NCBI RefSeq assembly: GCF_020169335.1 | Contig: NZ_JAIEZN010000002.1 | Span: 1 to 64,000, forward strand | Direction: 5' to 3' | Length of the DNA: 64,000 nt | From: Devosia aquimaris | Lineage (GTDB): Bacteria > Pseudomonadota > Alphaproteobacteria > Rhizobiales > Devosiaceae | The notes under the pieces: generated by a model | Seen by the model: only the letters and a program-made list of their open reading frames with translations | Told to the model about the DNA's origin: nothing | Database searches by the model: none | Made by a program: the position numbers and the translations under genes | Shown here: positions 54,129 to 62,218 of the stretch, piece after piece | Position numbering within the stretch: position 1 is the first letter of the stretch | How the letters are laid out: every line of letters begins with the position of its first letter

Positions 54129-54787
54129 GACGGCACGCCCTGGCGGACAAACATGCGGGTGATCTCGCGCGGATTGGTGATCATGGTGCCCACGACAACG
54201 GCATGGGCGCCAGCAGCGAAGGCCGATGCCACCAGCTCTGGCCGATTGTAGCGGCCTTCGGCCACCACCGGCAGCCCCGAATGCGAGACCAGCGCCTCGA
54301 CCAGCGCCAGGTCCGGCCCGTCGGGGCGTGGCTCGCTGGTCGCAGTATAGCCCGACAGCGTCGTGGCCAGGTAATGCGCGCCCCAATCGGCGGCCATCAG
54401 CCCTTCGTCAAGACAGGACACATCGGCAAAGACTTCGGCGCCCAATTGGTCGCGGATGTGGCGCACAATATCACGCGGATGCTCGCCGTCGCGCGGCCGC
54501 ATGGTGCAATCGAGCCCGACAATGCCGGCGCCCGCCGCCACCACTGCCTCGGCGGCCGCAATACTGGGCGTGATATAGACCGCATGGGCGTCGGAAAAGA
54601 GCTTGTTGATGCCGATCACCGGCAGGCCCGCCGCAGCAACCGCGGCAATATCGGCCGGACCATTGGCGCGGATCGCCACGGCACCGCCATCGCGGGCCGC
54701 CAGCGCCATGGCGCCCATGAACATCGGCCCATGCAGCGGATTGTCCGCCCGCGCCTGGCAGGAGACGACGAGGCCCCGTGGCAGCAT
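54125..54787 (-). CDS. nanE: N-acetylmannosamine-6-phosphate 2-epimerase
   Basis: A 220-residue TIM-barrel enzyme interconverting ManNAc-6-P and GlcNAc-6-P. Characteristic stretches are VSCQARADNPLHGP, AIRANGPADI, VIGINK, GLDCTMRPRDGE, the FADVSCLDEG loop and VVAEGRYNRPE with the catalytic Glu. It overlaps both neighbours (kinase and permease), so it is firmly part of the importer operon. No sialic acid lyase gene is nearby, so its role in this locus is not obvious. Confidence 0.9.
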   Translation of the reverse strand: MLPRGLVVSCQARADNPLHGPMFMGAMALAARDGGAVAIRANGPADIAAVAAAGLPVIGINKLFSDAHAVYITPSIAAAEAVVAAGAGIVGLDCTMRPRDGEHPRDIVRHIRDQLGAEVFADVSCLDEGLMAADWGAHYLATTLSGYTATSEPRPDGPDLALVEALVSHSGLPVVAEGRYNRPELVASAFAAGAHAVVVGTMITNPREITRMFVRQGVPS

Positions 54788-55650
54788 TACTTGACCGCGC
54801 CCGAGGTCATGCCGGCGATGAACTGGCGCGACAGCACGATGTAGATGACGATGATCGGCGCCGCCGACAGCGTCAGACCCGAGAACAGCACGCCCCAATC
54901 GGTGGTATATTCGCCCATGAAGGTGGTGAGCCCCTGTGGCAGCGTCTTGAGCGCATCATTCTGGATGAAGACCAGCGGGAAGAAGAAGTCATTCCAGATC
55001 GGCACCACGTTCTGGATGCCGGCAATGACCATGGCCGGCCGCACCAGCGGCAGCATGATCGACCACATGATGCGCGCCTCCGAAGCCCCATCCATGCGGG
55101 CGGCATCTTCGAGCTCATTGGGCAGGGTGCGGATGAAACCGGTCATGATGAAGATCGTCGTCGGCAGGCCCATGGCCGTATAGACAAAGATCAGCGAGAG
55201 CTGGTTGTTCAGGATCGACAGATCCCGCATCAGCATGAACAGCGGGATGATGGCCAGCTTGAGTGGCAGCGTCAGCCCGGCGACGAAGAACATCAGGATA
55301 AAGCCGGCCCCGGTGAACGCATAGCGCCCCAGGGCATAGGCAGCCATGGTGCCCAGCGTCAGGATCAGCACCATCGAGGCGCCGGTGACCACGAAGGAAT
55401 TGAGCAGGTAGCGCAGGAAATTGGTCTGCGTCCAGATTTTCACGAAATTGCCGACCTGGGTGAGATCGGGAAAGCCGAAGGGCGACTGGAAGATCTGTGG
55501 CGTGGTCTTGAAGGCCGAAAAGATCATGATGACGATGGGCGCCAGCATGATGATGGAATTGGCGATCAGGATGATCTGCAGCAAGCCATCGCGGCCCAGC
55601 GTGCCCAGGATGCCCTTGCGGTCGTAATAGCTCGTGCCGACGGCGCTCAT
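54787..55650 (-). CDS. Sugar ABC transporter permease, MalG-like
   Basis: A 287-residue inner-membrane subunit with six helices of the CUT1 carbohydrate family. The EAA loop reads DAARMDGASEARIMWSIMLPLVRPA and contacts the ATPase. It overlaps the MalF-like gene by 4 bases upstream and nanE by one base downstream. It should import an amino sugar or its disaccharide, inferred from the neighbouring enzymes. Confidence 0.92.
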   Translation of the reverse strand: MSAVGTSYYDRKGILGTLGRDGLLQIILIANSIIMLAPIVIMIFSAFKTTPQIFQSPFGFPDLTQVGNFVKIWTQTNFLRYLLNSFVVTGASMVLILTLGTMAAYALGRYAFTGAGFILMFFVAGLTLPLKLAIIPLFMLMRDLSILNNQLSLIFVYTAMGLPTTIFIMTGFIRTLPNELEDAARMDGASEARIMWSIMLPLVRPAMVIAGIQNVVPIWNDFFFPLVFIQNDALKTLPQGLTTFMGEYTTDWGVLFSGLTLSAAPIIVIYIVLSRQFIAGMTSGAVK

Positions 55651-56567
55651 ATCTGGATCTCCCGGGCGCGCAGCCGCACGGTGATCACCGAGGCGATGAC
55701 GGCAATGAACAGGAAAATCAGCACGGCCAGCGCACTGCCCAGGCCAAAATCCTGCTGTCCGGCCGACACATTGCCAAAGGCGGTGCGGTAGAAATAGAGC
55801 CCCAGCACATCGGTGGAGCCGAACGGCGAGCCATCCAGCCCGCCCATGATATAGGGCAGCTCAAACCAGTTGAACGCGCCCACGAACAGAAGCGTGAAGA
55901 CGATCGTGGCGCTGGGCGCCACCAGCGGCCAGACGATCTTGCTGATCTTGACCCACTCGCTCTCGGTTTCCATGCGCACGGCATCAAGGATTTCCCCGGG
56001 GATGCGCTGCATCCCGGCCAGGAACACCAGCGTGGGAAAGCCCACCATGTGCCAGGCCTGGGCGGCGATGATGCTCCACAGCGCCGTGCCGCTCTGCCCC
56101 AGCCAGGGCTGCGCCATCCAACCGAGGCCCACATTGCGCAGGGTGATGTTCACCACGCCGAACAGCGGATGGTAGAAGAGCTTGAAGAGATAGGCGACGA
56201 TGATGGTGGACAGCACCACCGGCAGGAACACCGCGATGCGGTGGAAGCGCGCGCCAGGCAGCTCGCGCCATAGCGCATAGGCCAGGATAAAGCCCAGCCC
56301 GTTCTGCAGCACCATCAGCGCAAAGAACACAATGATGTTGTTCTTGAAAGCATTGAGCGTCCAGCTGCGATAGGGCTCGACGAACAGCACGGTGTGGAAA
56401 TTGTCCAGCCCGACAAAGGCACCGCGCTTGAGCCCCTGCCAGTCAAAGAAAGCATAGGCGAAGGCCGAAATGATCGGATAGACGACGAACAGCGCCACAA
56501 AGGCCAGTGGCGGCACGATCAGGGCGGTGATCCAGAGGCCGCGGCCTGTCATCCTCAATTTGGGCAT
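55647..56567 (-). CDS. Sugar ABC transporter permease, MalF-like
   Basis: A 306-residue CUT1 permease with six helices and an EAA loop DAVRMETESEWVKISKIVWPLVAPS. It pairs with the MalG-like permease. The 102-base gap to the binding-protein gene carries a strong hairpin, as in other binding-protein operons, which can lower permease expression relative to the binding protein. Confidence 0.92.
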   Translation of the reverse strand: MPKLRMTGRGLWITALIVPPLAFVALFVVYPIISAFAYAFFDWQGLKRGAFVGLDNFHTVLFVEPYRSWTLNAFKNNIIVFFALMVLQNGLGFILAYALWRELPGARFHRIAVFLPVVLSTIIVAYLFKLFYHPLFGVVNITLRNVGLGWMAQPWLGQSGTALWSIIAAQAWHMVGFPTLVFLAGMQRIPGEILDAVRMETESEWVKISKIVWPLVAPSATIVFTLLFVGAFNWFELPYIMGGLDGSPFGSTDVLGLYFYRTAFGNVSAGQQDFGLGSALAVLIFLFIAVIASVITVRLRAREIQI

Positions 56568-56615
56568 TGGGGGCTCGTTTGCTGCTGGACCGGCGCGGGT
56601 CGGAGAGCGAGGGCT

Positions 56616-56648
56616 GGGTGGTCGGCAACACGGGGCCGCCGACCACCC
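56616..56648 (-). other. Intercistronic mRNA hairpin after the binding-protein gene
   Basis: GGGTGGTCGGC and GCCGACCACCC form an 11-bp perfect stem with an 11-base loop, 21 bases beyond the binding-protein stop and before the permease genes. There is no T tract. It probably protects the upstream mRNA and sets the binding protein above the permeases. Confidence 0.65.
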
Positions 56649-56669
56649 TGCAGGCGCAGGGAGGACGCC

Positions 56670-57911
56670 TTACTTCTTGAAGGGCTCGTACCAGGCGGCA
56701 AGGCCGGTGGTGAGCGTTTCGCCGATGGCCTCGGGCGTGGTCTCGCCCGCGAACAGCTTCTGCATTTCACCCTGGATCAGCACCGAGCCGGAGGGCTCGC
56801 CATAGCGGAAATGCGCCAGCATCAGATAGGGAATGGAATGCTGGTTGAGCTCGGCCACTTCGGCCAGCAGCGGATTGTCAAAGGTAACGCCGGGCACGGT
56901 CGAGATATTGTTCAGCGTATTGGCGAAGGCCTGGCCGAACTCGGGGCTGGCCAGATAGTTCACGAACTTGATGGCCGCTTCCTTGTTGCTGCCGGCCGCG
57001 TTGACGCCATAGCCGCCGTCGAAATAGAGCGCGACGAGCTTTTCGTCCTCGGCCGTCTTGCCGGGTGCGGCGAACATGCCCAGCTCGATGTCGGGATTCT
57101 GGTTCTTGAAGTTGGCCAGCTCATAGGAGCCGCCCACGAACATGCCGGCCATGCCCGAGGAGAACAGCTGCTGGGCAGACGGATAGTCGAGGCCGATAAA
57201 GCCATCGGGGAAGTACTGGGCGGCGACTTCGGCCACAGCACCCAGGGCACTGGTGAAGCGTTCGTCGGTGAAGTCGGCCTTGCCGGCCATCAGGTCTTCA
57301 TAAAAGCCCTTGGTCATCAGCGACGACCCCAGACCGAAGGTGACGGTCTCGTTCTGCCAGGCGGTGGCGGTGCCATTGGCAAAGGGGATGACGCCGGCAT
57401 CCTTGAGCTTCTGCGCCAGGGCTTCCAGATCCGCCCAGCTCTGGGGTTCTTCCAGGCCATTGGCGTCAAAGATCGCCTTGTTGTAGATCACGAACTGGGT
57501 CTGGCTGGCGAAGGGCACGGCATAGACCTTGCCATCCGAGCGCATGGTCTCGGCAGCCAGGGCAGCCGGATTGAAACCGGACAGAGCCGGTACCGTCTCG
57601 GTGCTCAGCGGTTCGAGATAGCCGGCAGACGCCACGTTCTCGAGGCCGCCATAGGCACGCACCATGGCCAGATCGGGCCCGGTGCCGCCAGCCAGGGCGG
57701 TCGAGAGGATGGTGTTGTAATTGGTGGCCTCGAAGGTCTCGAACTTGACCGTGATGCCGGGATTGGCGGCCTCGAAGCTCTTGATGAAGCCTTCGTAGGC
57801 AGCCTTGTCTTCCTGGCGCCAGCTCCACATGGTGAGCTCCTGCGCCATGGTCGGAGCGGCCAGGAGCACGGCCCCCAGCGCCGCACCGATGCGGATAAGA
57901 TTGGTCTTCAT
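56670..57911 (-). CDS. Extracellular sugar-binding protein of ABC importer
   Basis: A 413-residue periplasmic binding protein of the SBP_bac_1 (MalE-like) family. The signal peptide is MKTNLIRIGAALGAVLLAAPTMAQ. The mature part starts LTMWSWRQEDKAAYEGFIKSFEAANPGITVKFE and has the AVPFASQTQFVIYNK hinge region typical of the family. It delivers substrate to the MalF/MalG-like permeases. ATG 57911 is favoured by the signal peptide; upstream in-frame codons are spurious. Confidence 0.92.
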   Translation of the reverse strand: MKTNLIRIGAALGAVLLAAPTMAQELTMWSWRQEDKAAYEGFIKSFEAANPGITVKFETFEATNYNTILSTALAGGTGPDLAMVRAYGGLENVASAGYLEPLSTETVPALSGFNPAALAAETMRSDGKVYAVPFASQTQFVIYNKAIFDANGLEEPQSWADLEALAQKLKDAGVIPFANGTATAWQNETVTFGLGSSLMTKGFYEDLMAGKADFTDERFTSALGAVAEVAAQYFPDGFIGLDYPSAQQLFSSGMAGMFVGGSYELANFKNQNPDIELGMFAAPGKTAEDEKLVALYFDGGYGVNAAGSNKEAAIKFVNYLASPEFGQAFANTLNNISTVPGVTFDNPLLAEVAELNQHSIPYLMLAHFRYGEPSGSVLIQGEMQKLFAGETTPEAIGETLTTGLAAWYEPFKK

Positions 57912-57949
57912 GGTGTTCCCTCTGCTTGCAAAATGTGTCGGCATGGACC

Positions 57950-59026
57950 TCATCCGGCGCCTCCCAGCACCAGCCGCCGGCCATCCTCGGCGGAAAAGAA
58001 ATGCGTCGACGCCGGATCGACCTGGACGGTCACCGCTTCGTCGGGCGCAAAAAGGTCATTGGGCGTGGTGCGCGCCGACAGCAGCGTGCCATCGGCCAGA
58101 CGCGCATACACAAAGGCATTGTCACCCAGATATTCGGTGTATTCGACCACCGCGCGCAGCCCCTCGGCATCGGCATCGCGCACCAGGCGCACGCTGTCGG
58201 GCCGCAGACCGAGCTTGAGTGCGGGCACCTGTGGCAGGGCCGACATCACGACCGACCCGCCATTGGCGATGCCCAACCGATTGCCGTCGCGCGTCACATC
58301 CACCAGCGTCATGCGCGGCGAACCGATGAAGCCGGCCACAAAGACATTGGCGGGAGTCTCATAGAGTTCGCGTGGCGAGCCGACCTGTTCGATGCGGCCG
58401 CTGTTCATCACCACGATCTTGTCGGCCAGCGTCATCGCCTCGACCTGGTCATGGGTGACATAGATCATCGTGCCGCCGATCTCGCGGTGCAGCTTGGCAA
58501 TCTCGAGCCGCACTTCGGAGCGCAGCGCCGCGTCCAGATTGGACAGCGGCTCATCGAGCAGGAACACATCGGGCTTGCGCACCAGCGCCCGGCCGATGGC
58601 GACGCGCTGCCGCTGACCACCGGACAGTTCGCGCGGGCGCCGCTTGAGCAGGGCATCGAGCTTGAGCATCTGCGCGGCCTCGGCAATGCGCCGCTCGACC
58701 TCGGCCTTGTCCAGCCCCATCAGGCGGGCGCCAAAGGCCATGTTCTCATAGACATCCATGTGCGGATAAAGCGCGTAGGACTGGAACACCATGGCGATGC
58801 CACGGCGCGAGGGCGCGACATCGTTCATGCGAGTGCCATTGAGCACGAACTCGCCCTCGGTGATGGGGTCCAGCCCGGCGATCAGGCGCAGCAGCGTGGA
58901 CTTTCCGCAGCCGGAAGGGCCGACAAAGACCACGAATTCGCGGTCACCGATCTCCAGATCGATGCCATGCAGGACCGCCGTGTCGCGGAACCGCTTCTTG
59001 ATGCCGCGAAGCGATAGCTGAGCCAA
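57950..59026 (-). CDS. Sugar ABC transporter ATP-binding protein, UgpC/MsmK type
   Basis: A 358-residue ATPase of the CUT1 class: Walker A GPSGCGKST, signature LSGGQRQRVAIGRAL, Walker B VFLLDEPLSNLDA, H-loop VTHDQ, and a C-terminal TOBE-type regulatory domain (about 240-350). First gene of the ATPase-binding protein-permease-permease-nanE-kinase operon. The start is TTG with GGAGGGAG. A promoter with candidate RpiR operators lies 70-115 bases upstream. Confidence 0.93.
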   Translation of the reverse strand: MAQLSLRGIKKRFRDTAVLHGIDLEIGDREFVVFVGPSGCGKSTLLRLIAGLDPITEGEFVLNGTRMNDVAPSRRGIAMVFQSYALYPHMDVYENMAFGARLMGLDKAEVERRIAEAAQMLKLDALLKRRPRELSGGQRQRVAIGRALVRKPDVFLLDEPLSNLDAALRSEVRLEIAKLHREIGGTMIYVTHDQVEAMTLADKIVVMNSGRIEQVGSPRELYETPANVFVAGFIGSPRMTLVDVTRDGNRLGIANGGSVVMSALPQVPALKLGLRPDSVRLVRDADAEGLRAVVEYTEYLGDNAFVYARLADGTLLSARTTPNDLFAPDEAVTVQVDPASTHFFSAEDGRRLVLGGAG

Positions 59027-59093
59027 AGTGCTCCCTCCGTCCCGCCTGCTCGACGCAGGCTCCCCTCGTCACGCCGCACCCGGCGCGCCTGTT

Positions 59094-59108
59094 GGAATAC
59101 TAAATTCC
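59094..59108. promoter_or_regulatory. Candidate RpiR/MurR operator over the -10 of the importer promoter
   Basis: GGAAT-ACTAA-ATTCC: 5-base inverted arms with a 5-base centre, overlapping the -10 box (59097-59102). The same arm type occurs at 60175-60189 before murQ. Confidence 0.55.
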
Positions 59109-59126
59109 TAAAATTTCTTGTGTCAA
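59097..59126 (-). promoter_or_regulatory. Promoter of the importer-nanE-kinase operon
   Basis: On the minus strand a perfect TTGACA (59121-59126) and TAGTAT (59097-59102) are 18 bases apart in AT-rich sequence. The transcript would begin about 65 bases before the ATPase gene. Confidence 0.65.
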
Positions 59127-59140
59127 GAATATTGTATTAC
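59126..59140. promoter_or_regulatory. Second candidate operator at the importer promoter
   Basis: On the minus strand GTAATACAATATTCT, which matches the murQ-side site GGAATACAATATTCC at 13 of 15 positions. It abuts the -35 box. Confidence 0.55.
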
Positions 59141-59181
59141 GTTCTGGGCGCAATGCAGAGCTGGATGAACAGCCGGAGCCT

Positions 59182-60033
59182 CTAGCGGGCCTTGAGCACC
59201 GTCACTGCGCTTTCGGACTTGTGGATGAAATCATGCGCGCTGCCCTGGCGACCGATCAGCAGGATGAACAGCATGTCCATCAGCATCAGCTGCGCGTCGC
59301 GCGAGGTGATGGCCGACGAGCGGACCCGTTCTTCATCGGCCACGGTGAACAGATGGATGTCGGCCAGCTCGATCAGGGGATTGGGCTGCAGCCCGGTCAT
59401 CGAAATCACCGTGGCGCCCCGTTGCCGGGCAACCTCGGCAATGCGCAGCGTCTCAAGACTGCGGCCGGAGTGCGACAGCGCCAAGAGCACGTCCTGTTCG
59501 TTGAGCGCAGAGGCATTGGAAATCTGGATATGGCTGTCGCTGTCGATCAGCGCCATGCGGCCCAGCTTGAGCAGCTTGTACGAGAAGTCCTTGGCCACCA
59601 GCGAGGACGCACCCACGCCGGCCAGTTGGATCTTGCGGGCATCCACCAGTGCATCAAGCGCCCGATCGATGGTCTGCTCATTGTTGGCGGCCAGGGTCTC
59701 GCGCATCGAGAGCAGCTTGCTGCCGATCAGCTTCTGCAGAATGGTGACATAGCTGTCGCTGGCATCGATCGTGCCATGAATGACCCCGCCCGGCGCATGC
59801 CACTCCAGCGCCTTGGCCTTGTTGACGGCCAGCTTGAGCTGCTGATAGCCGGCATAGCCGAGTTTCTGGCTGAACTTGACCACGCTCGACTGGCTGCGTC
59901 CGGTGGCCTCGGCCAAGGCTGCAGACGACAGGGTGAGCATCTGCTCGGGATGGTCGATGATGAACTGGGCGATCTGCCGATCCGCCTGGGTCATCGACTC
60001 GAGCTTGGCACCGAGGACTTTGAGAATGGACAT
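59182..60033 (-). CDS. MurR/RpiR family transcriptional regulator
   Basis: A 283-residue regulator with an N-terminal helix-turn-helix of the RpiR type (residues 1-75; LAEATGRSQSSVVKFSQKLGYAGYQQLKLA) and a C-terminal SIS sugar-phosphate-binding domain (about 120-260; VGASSLVAKDFSYKLLKLGR, LALSHSGRSLETLRIAEVAR). In E. coli MurR represses murQP and responds to MurNAc-6-P. Here it lies between the importer operon and divergent murQ, and near-identical inverted repeats mark both promoters. ATG 60033 gives the family N-terminus. Confidence 0.92.
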   Translation of the reverse strand: MSILKVLGAKLESMTQADRQIAQFIIDHPEQMLTLSSAALAEATGRSQSSVVKFSQKLGYAGYQQLKLAVNKAKALEWHAPGGVIHGTIDASDSYVTILQKLIGSKLLSMRETLAANNEQTIDRALDALVDARKIQLAGVGASSLVAKDFSYKLLKLGRMALIDSDSHIQISNASALNEQDVLLALSHSGRSLETLRIAEVARQRGATVISMTGLQPNPLIELADIHLFTVADEERVRSSAITSRDAQLMLMDMLFILLIGRQGSAHDFIHKSESAVTVLKAR

Positions 60034-60174
60034 GCTGGCTTCCGTGACGTCGGCCCCGACCACAGGCCCCCAAGGGGAAGGACTATCGCCGACGCCGCTG
60101 CAATTGCAACCAAGTTCAACCCCGCGCCGGGCAGACGCAGCCGGCGGCCAGCCCACTGGGGCCCGACAGAATTA

Positions 60175-60189
60175 GGAATACAATATTCC
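60175..60189. promoter_or_regulatory. Candidate RpiR/MurR operator upstream of murQ
   Basis: GGAATACAATATTCC has 6-base inverted arms (GGAATA, TATTCC) around CAA. It lies between the regulator and murQ, 9 bases before the murQ -35. A further GAATATTC palindrome (60208-60215) lies inside the murQ spacer. Confidence 0.6.
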
Positions 60190-60197
60190 GAGTTACG

Positions 60198-60226
60198 TTG
60201 ACACCAGGAATATTCATTTCTAACAT
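60198..60226 (+). promoter_or_regulatory. Promoter of murQ
   Basis: A perfect TTGACA (60198-60203), 17-base spacer and TAACAT (60221-60226), 27 bases before the murQ ATG. The GAATATTC palindrome within the spacer suits repression. Confidence 0.7.
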
Positions 60227-60252
60227 CGCCTCGGAATTTGAGCATAGGCACA

Positions 60253-61188
60253 ATGGCAAAAACGACCCTGATGGCCGAGCTGGAACAGCTTGTGTCCGAA
60301 GCCCGCAACCCGCAGACCCTGCAGATCGACCTGATGTCGACCACGCAGATCCTCTCGGCCATGAACACCGAGGATGCCCGCGTTGCCGAAGCCGTGCGCA
60401 AGGTTCTGCCCGAGACGGCCAAGGCTGTCGACTGCATTGTCGACGCCTTCAAATCCGGCGGCCGGCTGATCTACATGGGCGCCGGCACCAGCGGGCGACT
60501 GGGCGTGCTCGATGCCTCCGAATGCCCACCCACCTTCGGCGTCCCCGAGGGCATGGTGATCGGACTGATCGCCGGCGGCGACCGCGCCCTGCGCCACCCC
60601 ATCGAGGGCGCCGAGGATTCGCCCGAAGAGGGGCGGCAGGACTTGCGCAGGATCGAAGTGACCTCGCGCGACGTGGTCGTCGGCATCGCCGTCAGCGGCC
60701 GCACACCCTATGTCATCGGCGGGCTCGACTATGCCAAGAGCGTGGGCGCCGTCACGGTCGCCCTCTCCTGCAATGCCGACAGCGCCATAGCGCGGATGGC
60801 CGACATCGCCATCTCGCCGCTGGTCGGGCCCGAAGCGCTGACTGGTTCCACCCGCCTCAAATCGGGAACGGCACAGAAGCTGGTGCTCAACATGCTGACC
60901 ACGGCCAGCATGATCCGCATCGGCAAATCCTATGAAAACCTGATGGTCGACCTGTCGGTGAGCAATGAAAAGCTCGCGGCCCGCGCCACCCGCATCCTGG
61001 TCGAGGCCACCGGCTGCACGCCCGAGGCGGCTGAAGGCTTCCTCGTGGCCAGCCGCAACAATGTCAAACTTGCCATTCTGATGGCCCTGACGGGCCTGGA
61101 TGCCGAAGAGGGCATGCGGGCGCTCGAGCAGTCGGACGGCTTCCTGCGCCGCGCAGCCGCCAGCCACCAGCCCCGCGTCGCCGGCTGA
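60253..61188 (+). CDS. murQ: N-acetylmuramic acid 6-phosphate etherase
   Basis: Cleaves the D-lactyl ether of MurNAc-6-P to give GlcNAc-6-P and D-lactate, the key step of MurNAc use. The 311 residues have the SIS domain with [21 protein letters not shown] (catalytic Glu) and the second acid in [10 protein letters not shown], then [15 protein letters not shown] and [19 protein letters not shown] 60253 ([10 protein letters not shown]) is favoured over an ATG five codons upstream by distance from the promoter. The epimerase gene follows after 40 bases. Confidence 0.96.
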   Translation: MAKTTLMAELEQLVSEARNPQTLQIDLMSTTQILSAMNTEDARVAEAVRKVLPETAKAVDCIVDAFKSGGRLIYMGAGTSGRLGVLDASECPPTFGVPEGMVIGLIAGGDRALRHPIEGAEDSPEEGRQDLRRIEVTSRDVVVGIAVSGRTPYVIGGLDYAKSVGAVTVALSCNADSAIARMADIAISPLVGPEALTGSTRLKSGTAQKLVLNMLTTASMIRIGKSYENLMVDLSVSNEKLAARATRILVEATGCTPEAAEGFLVASRNNVKLAILMALTGLDAEEGMRALEQSDGFLRRAAASHQPRVAG

Positions 61189-61228
61189 ACGGGCCCGACC
61201 GCCGGAGCACGCCACAGGCACACGGGCC

Positions 61229-62215
61229 ATGACAACTCAGCTTGAAGCGGCCATCGAGCGCTTCCCCATCGCCGGACATTTCACCATTGCCCGCGGCAGC
61301 CGGACCGAGGCCGTGGTCGTGCGCGTCCGCCTCAGCCGTGACGGCCAGTCGGGCAGCGGGGAATGCGTGCCCTATCCCCGCTATGGCGAAACGCCCGAGG
61401 CCACCCTGGCGGCTATTGAGGCCCTTGCGCCTGACATTGCCGGCGGCCTGACCCGGCAACAGCTGCAGCAGCGCCTTCCGCCCGGCGCAGCGCGCAATGC
61501 GCTCGACTGCGCCTTCTGGGACCTTGAGGCGCGCCTGGCCGGAACCACCGTCGCGGCTCTTGCCGGGATCACCCTGCCAGCGCGCATCGAAACCGCCTTC
61601 ACCATCAGCCTGGGCACGCCCGAGGCCATGGCCGCGGCAACCGCAAGGGCTGCCCATCTGCCGCTCCTCAAGATCAAGCTCGGGGCGCCGGGGGATGCGA
61701 CGCGCCTGGCCGCCGTGCGCGCTGCCGCGCCGCAAACCCGTCTCATCGTCGATGCCAATGAAGGCTGGCTGGGCGAGGATCTCCCCCTGCTGCTGGAGGC
61801 CTGCCGAGAGGCCGGTGTCGAACTGGTGGAACAGCCCCTGCCCGCCCATGCCGATGCTGCACTTCAGGACCTCAAGAGCCCCGTCCCCATCTGCGCTGAC
61901 GAAAGCGTCCATGCCCTGGCCGGGCTGGACGCCCTGGTGGGGCGCTATGCCGCCGTCAACATCAAGCTCGACAAGACCGGCGGGCTGACCGAGGCGCTGG
62001 CCGTGGCCAATCGGGCGCAGCAGCTCGGCCTCGACATCATGGTGGGCTGCATGGTCAGCACCTCGCTGTCCATGCTGCCCGCGCGCCTTTTGGCCGGCCA
62101 TGCGCGCTGGATCGACCTCGACGGGCCATTGCTGCTGGCTGAGGATCGTCCGGGAGGCCTCGTCTATGCCGATGGCCTGATTGATCCCGCCGGCGCGCCG
62201 CTCTGGGGCGGCTGA
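61229..62215 (+). CDS. Dipeptide epimerase, L-Ala-D/L-Glu type (enolase superfamily)
   Basis: A 328-residue enolase-superfamily enzyme. The catalytic pattern is complete: KIKLG (first Lys), VDANEGW (metal Asp), EQPLP (Glu), ADES (Asp/Glu) and NIKLDKTGG (second Lys). This KxK/K arrangement with DKTGG is that of L-Ala-D/L-Glu epimerases (YcjG/YkfB), which convert the murein dipeptide L-Ala-D-Glu to L-Ala-L-Glu for breakdown. Its place behind murQ fits muropeptide recycling. It ends 3 bases from the convergent second RpiR gene. Confidence 0.92.
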   Translation: MTTQLEAAIERFPIAGHFTIARGSRTEAVVVRVRLSRDGQSGSGECVPYPRYGETPEATLAAIEALAPDIAGGLTRQQLQQRLPPGAARNALDCAFWDLEARLAGTTVAALAGITLPARIETAFTISLGTPEAMAAATARAAHLPLLKIKLGAPGDATRLAAVRAAAPQTRLIVDANEGWLGEDLPLLLEACREAGVELVEQPLPAHADAALQDLKSPVPICADESVHALAGLDALVGRYAAVNIKLDKTGGLTEALAVANRAQQLGLDIMVGCMVSTSLSMLPARLLAGHARWIDLDGPLLLAEDRPGGLVYADGLIDPAGAPLWGG

Positions 62216-62218
62216 GCC

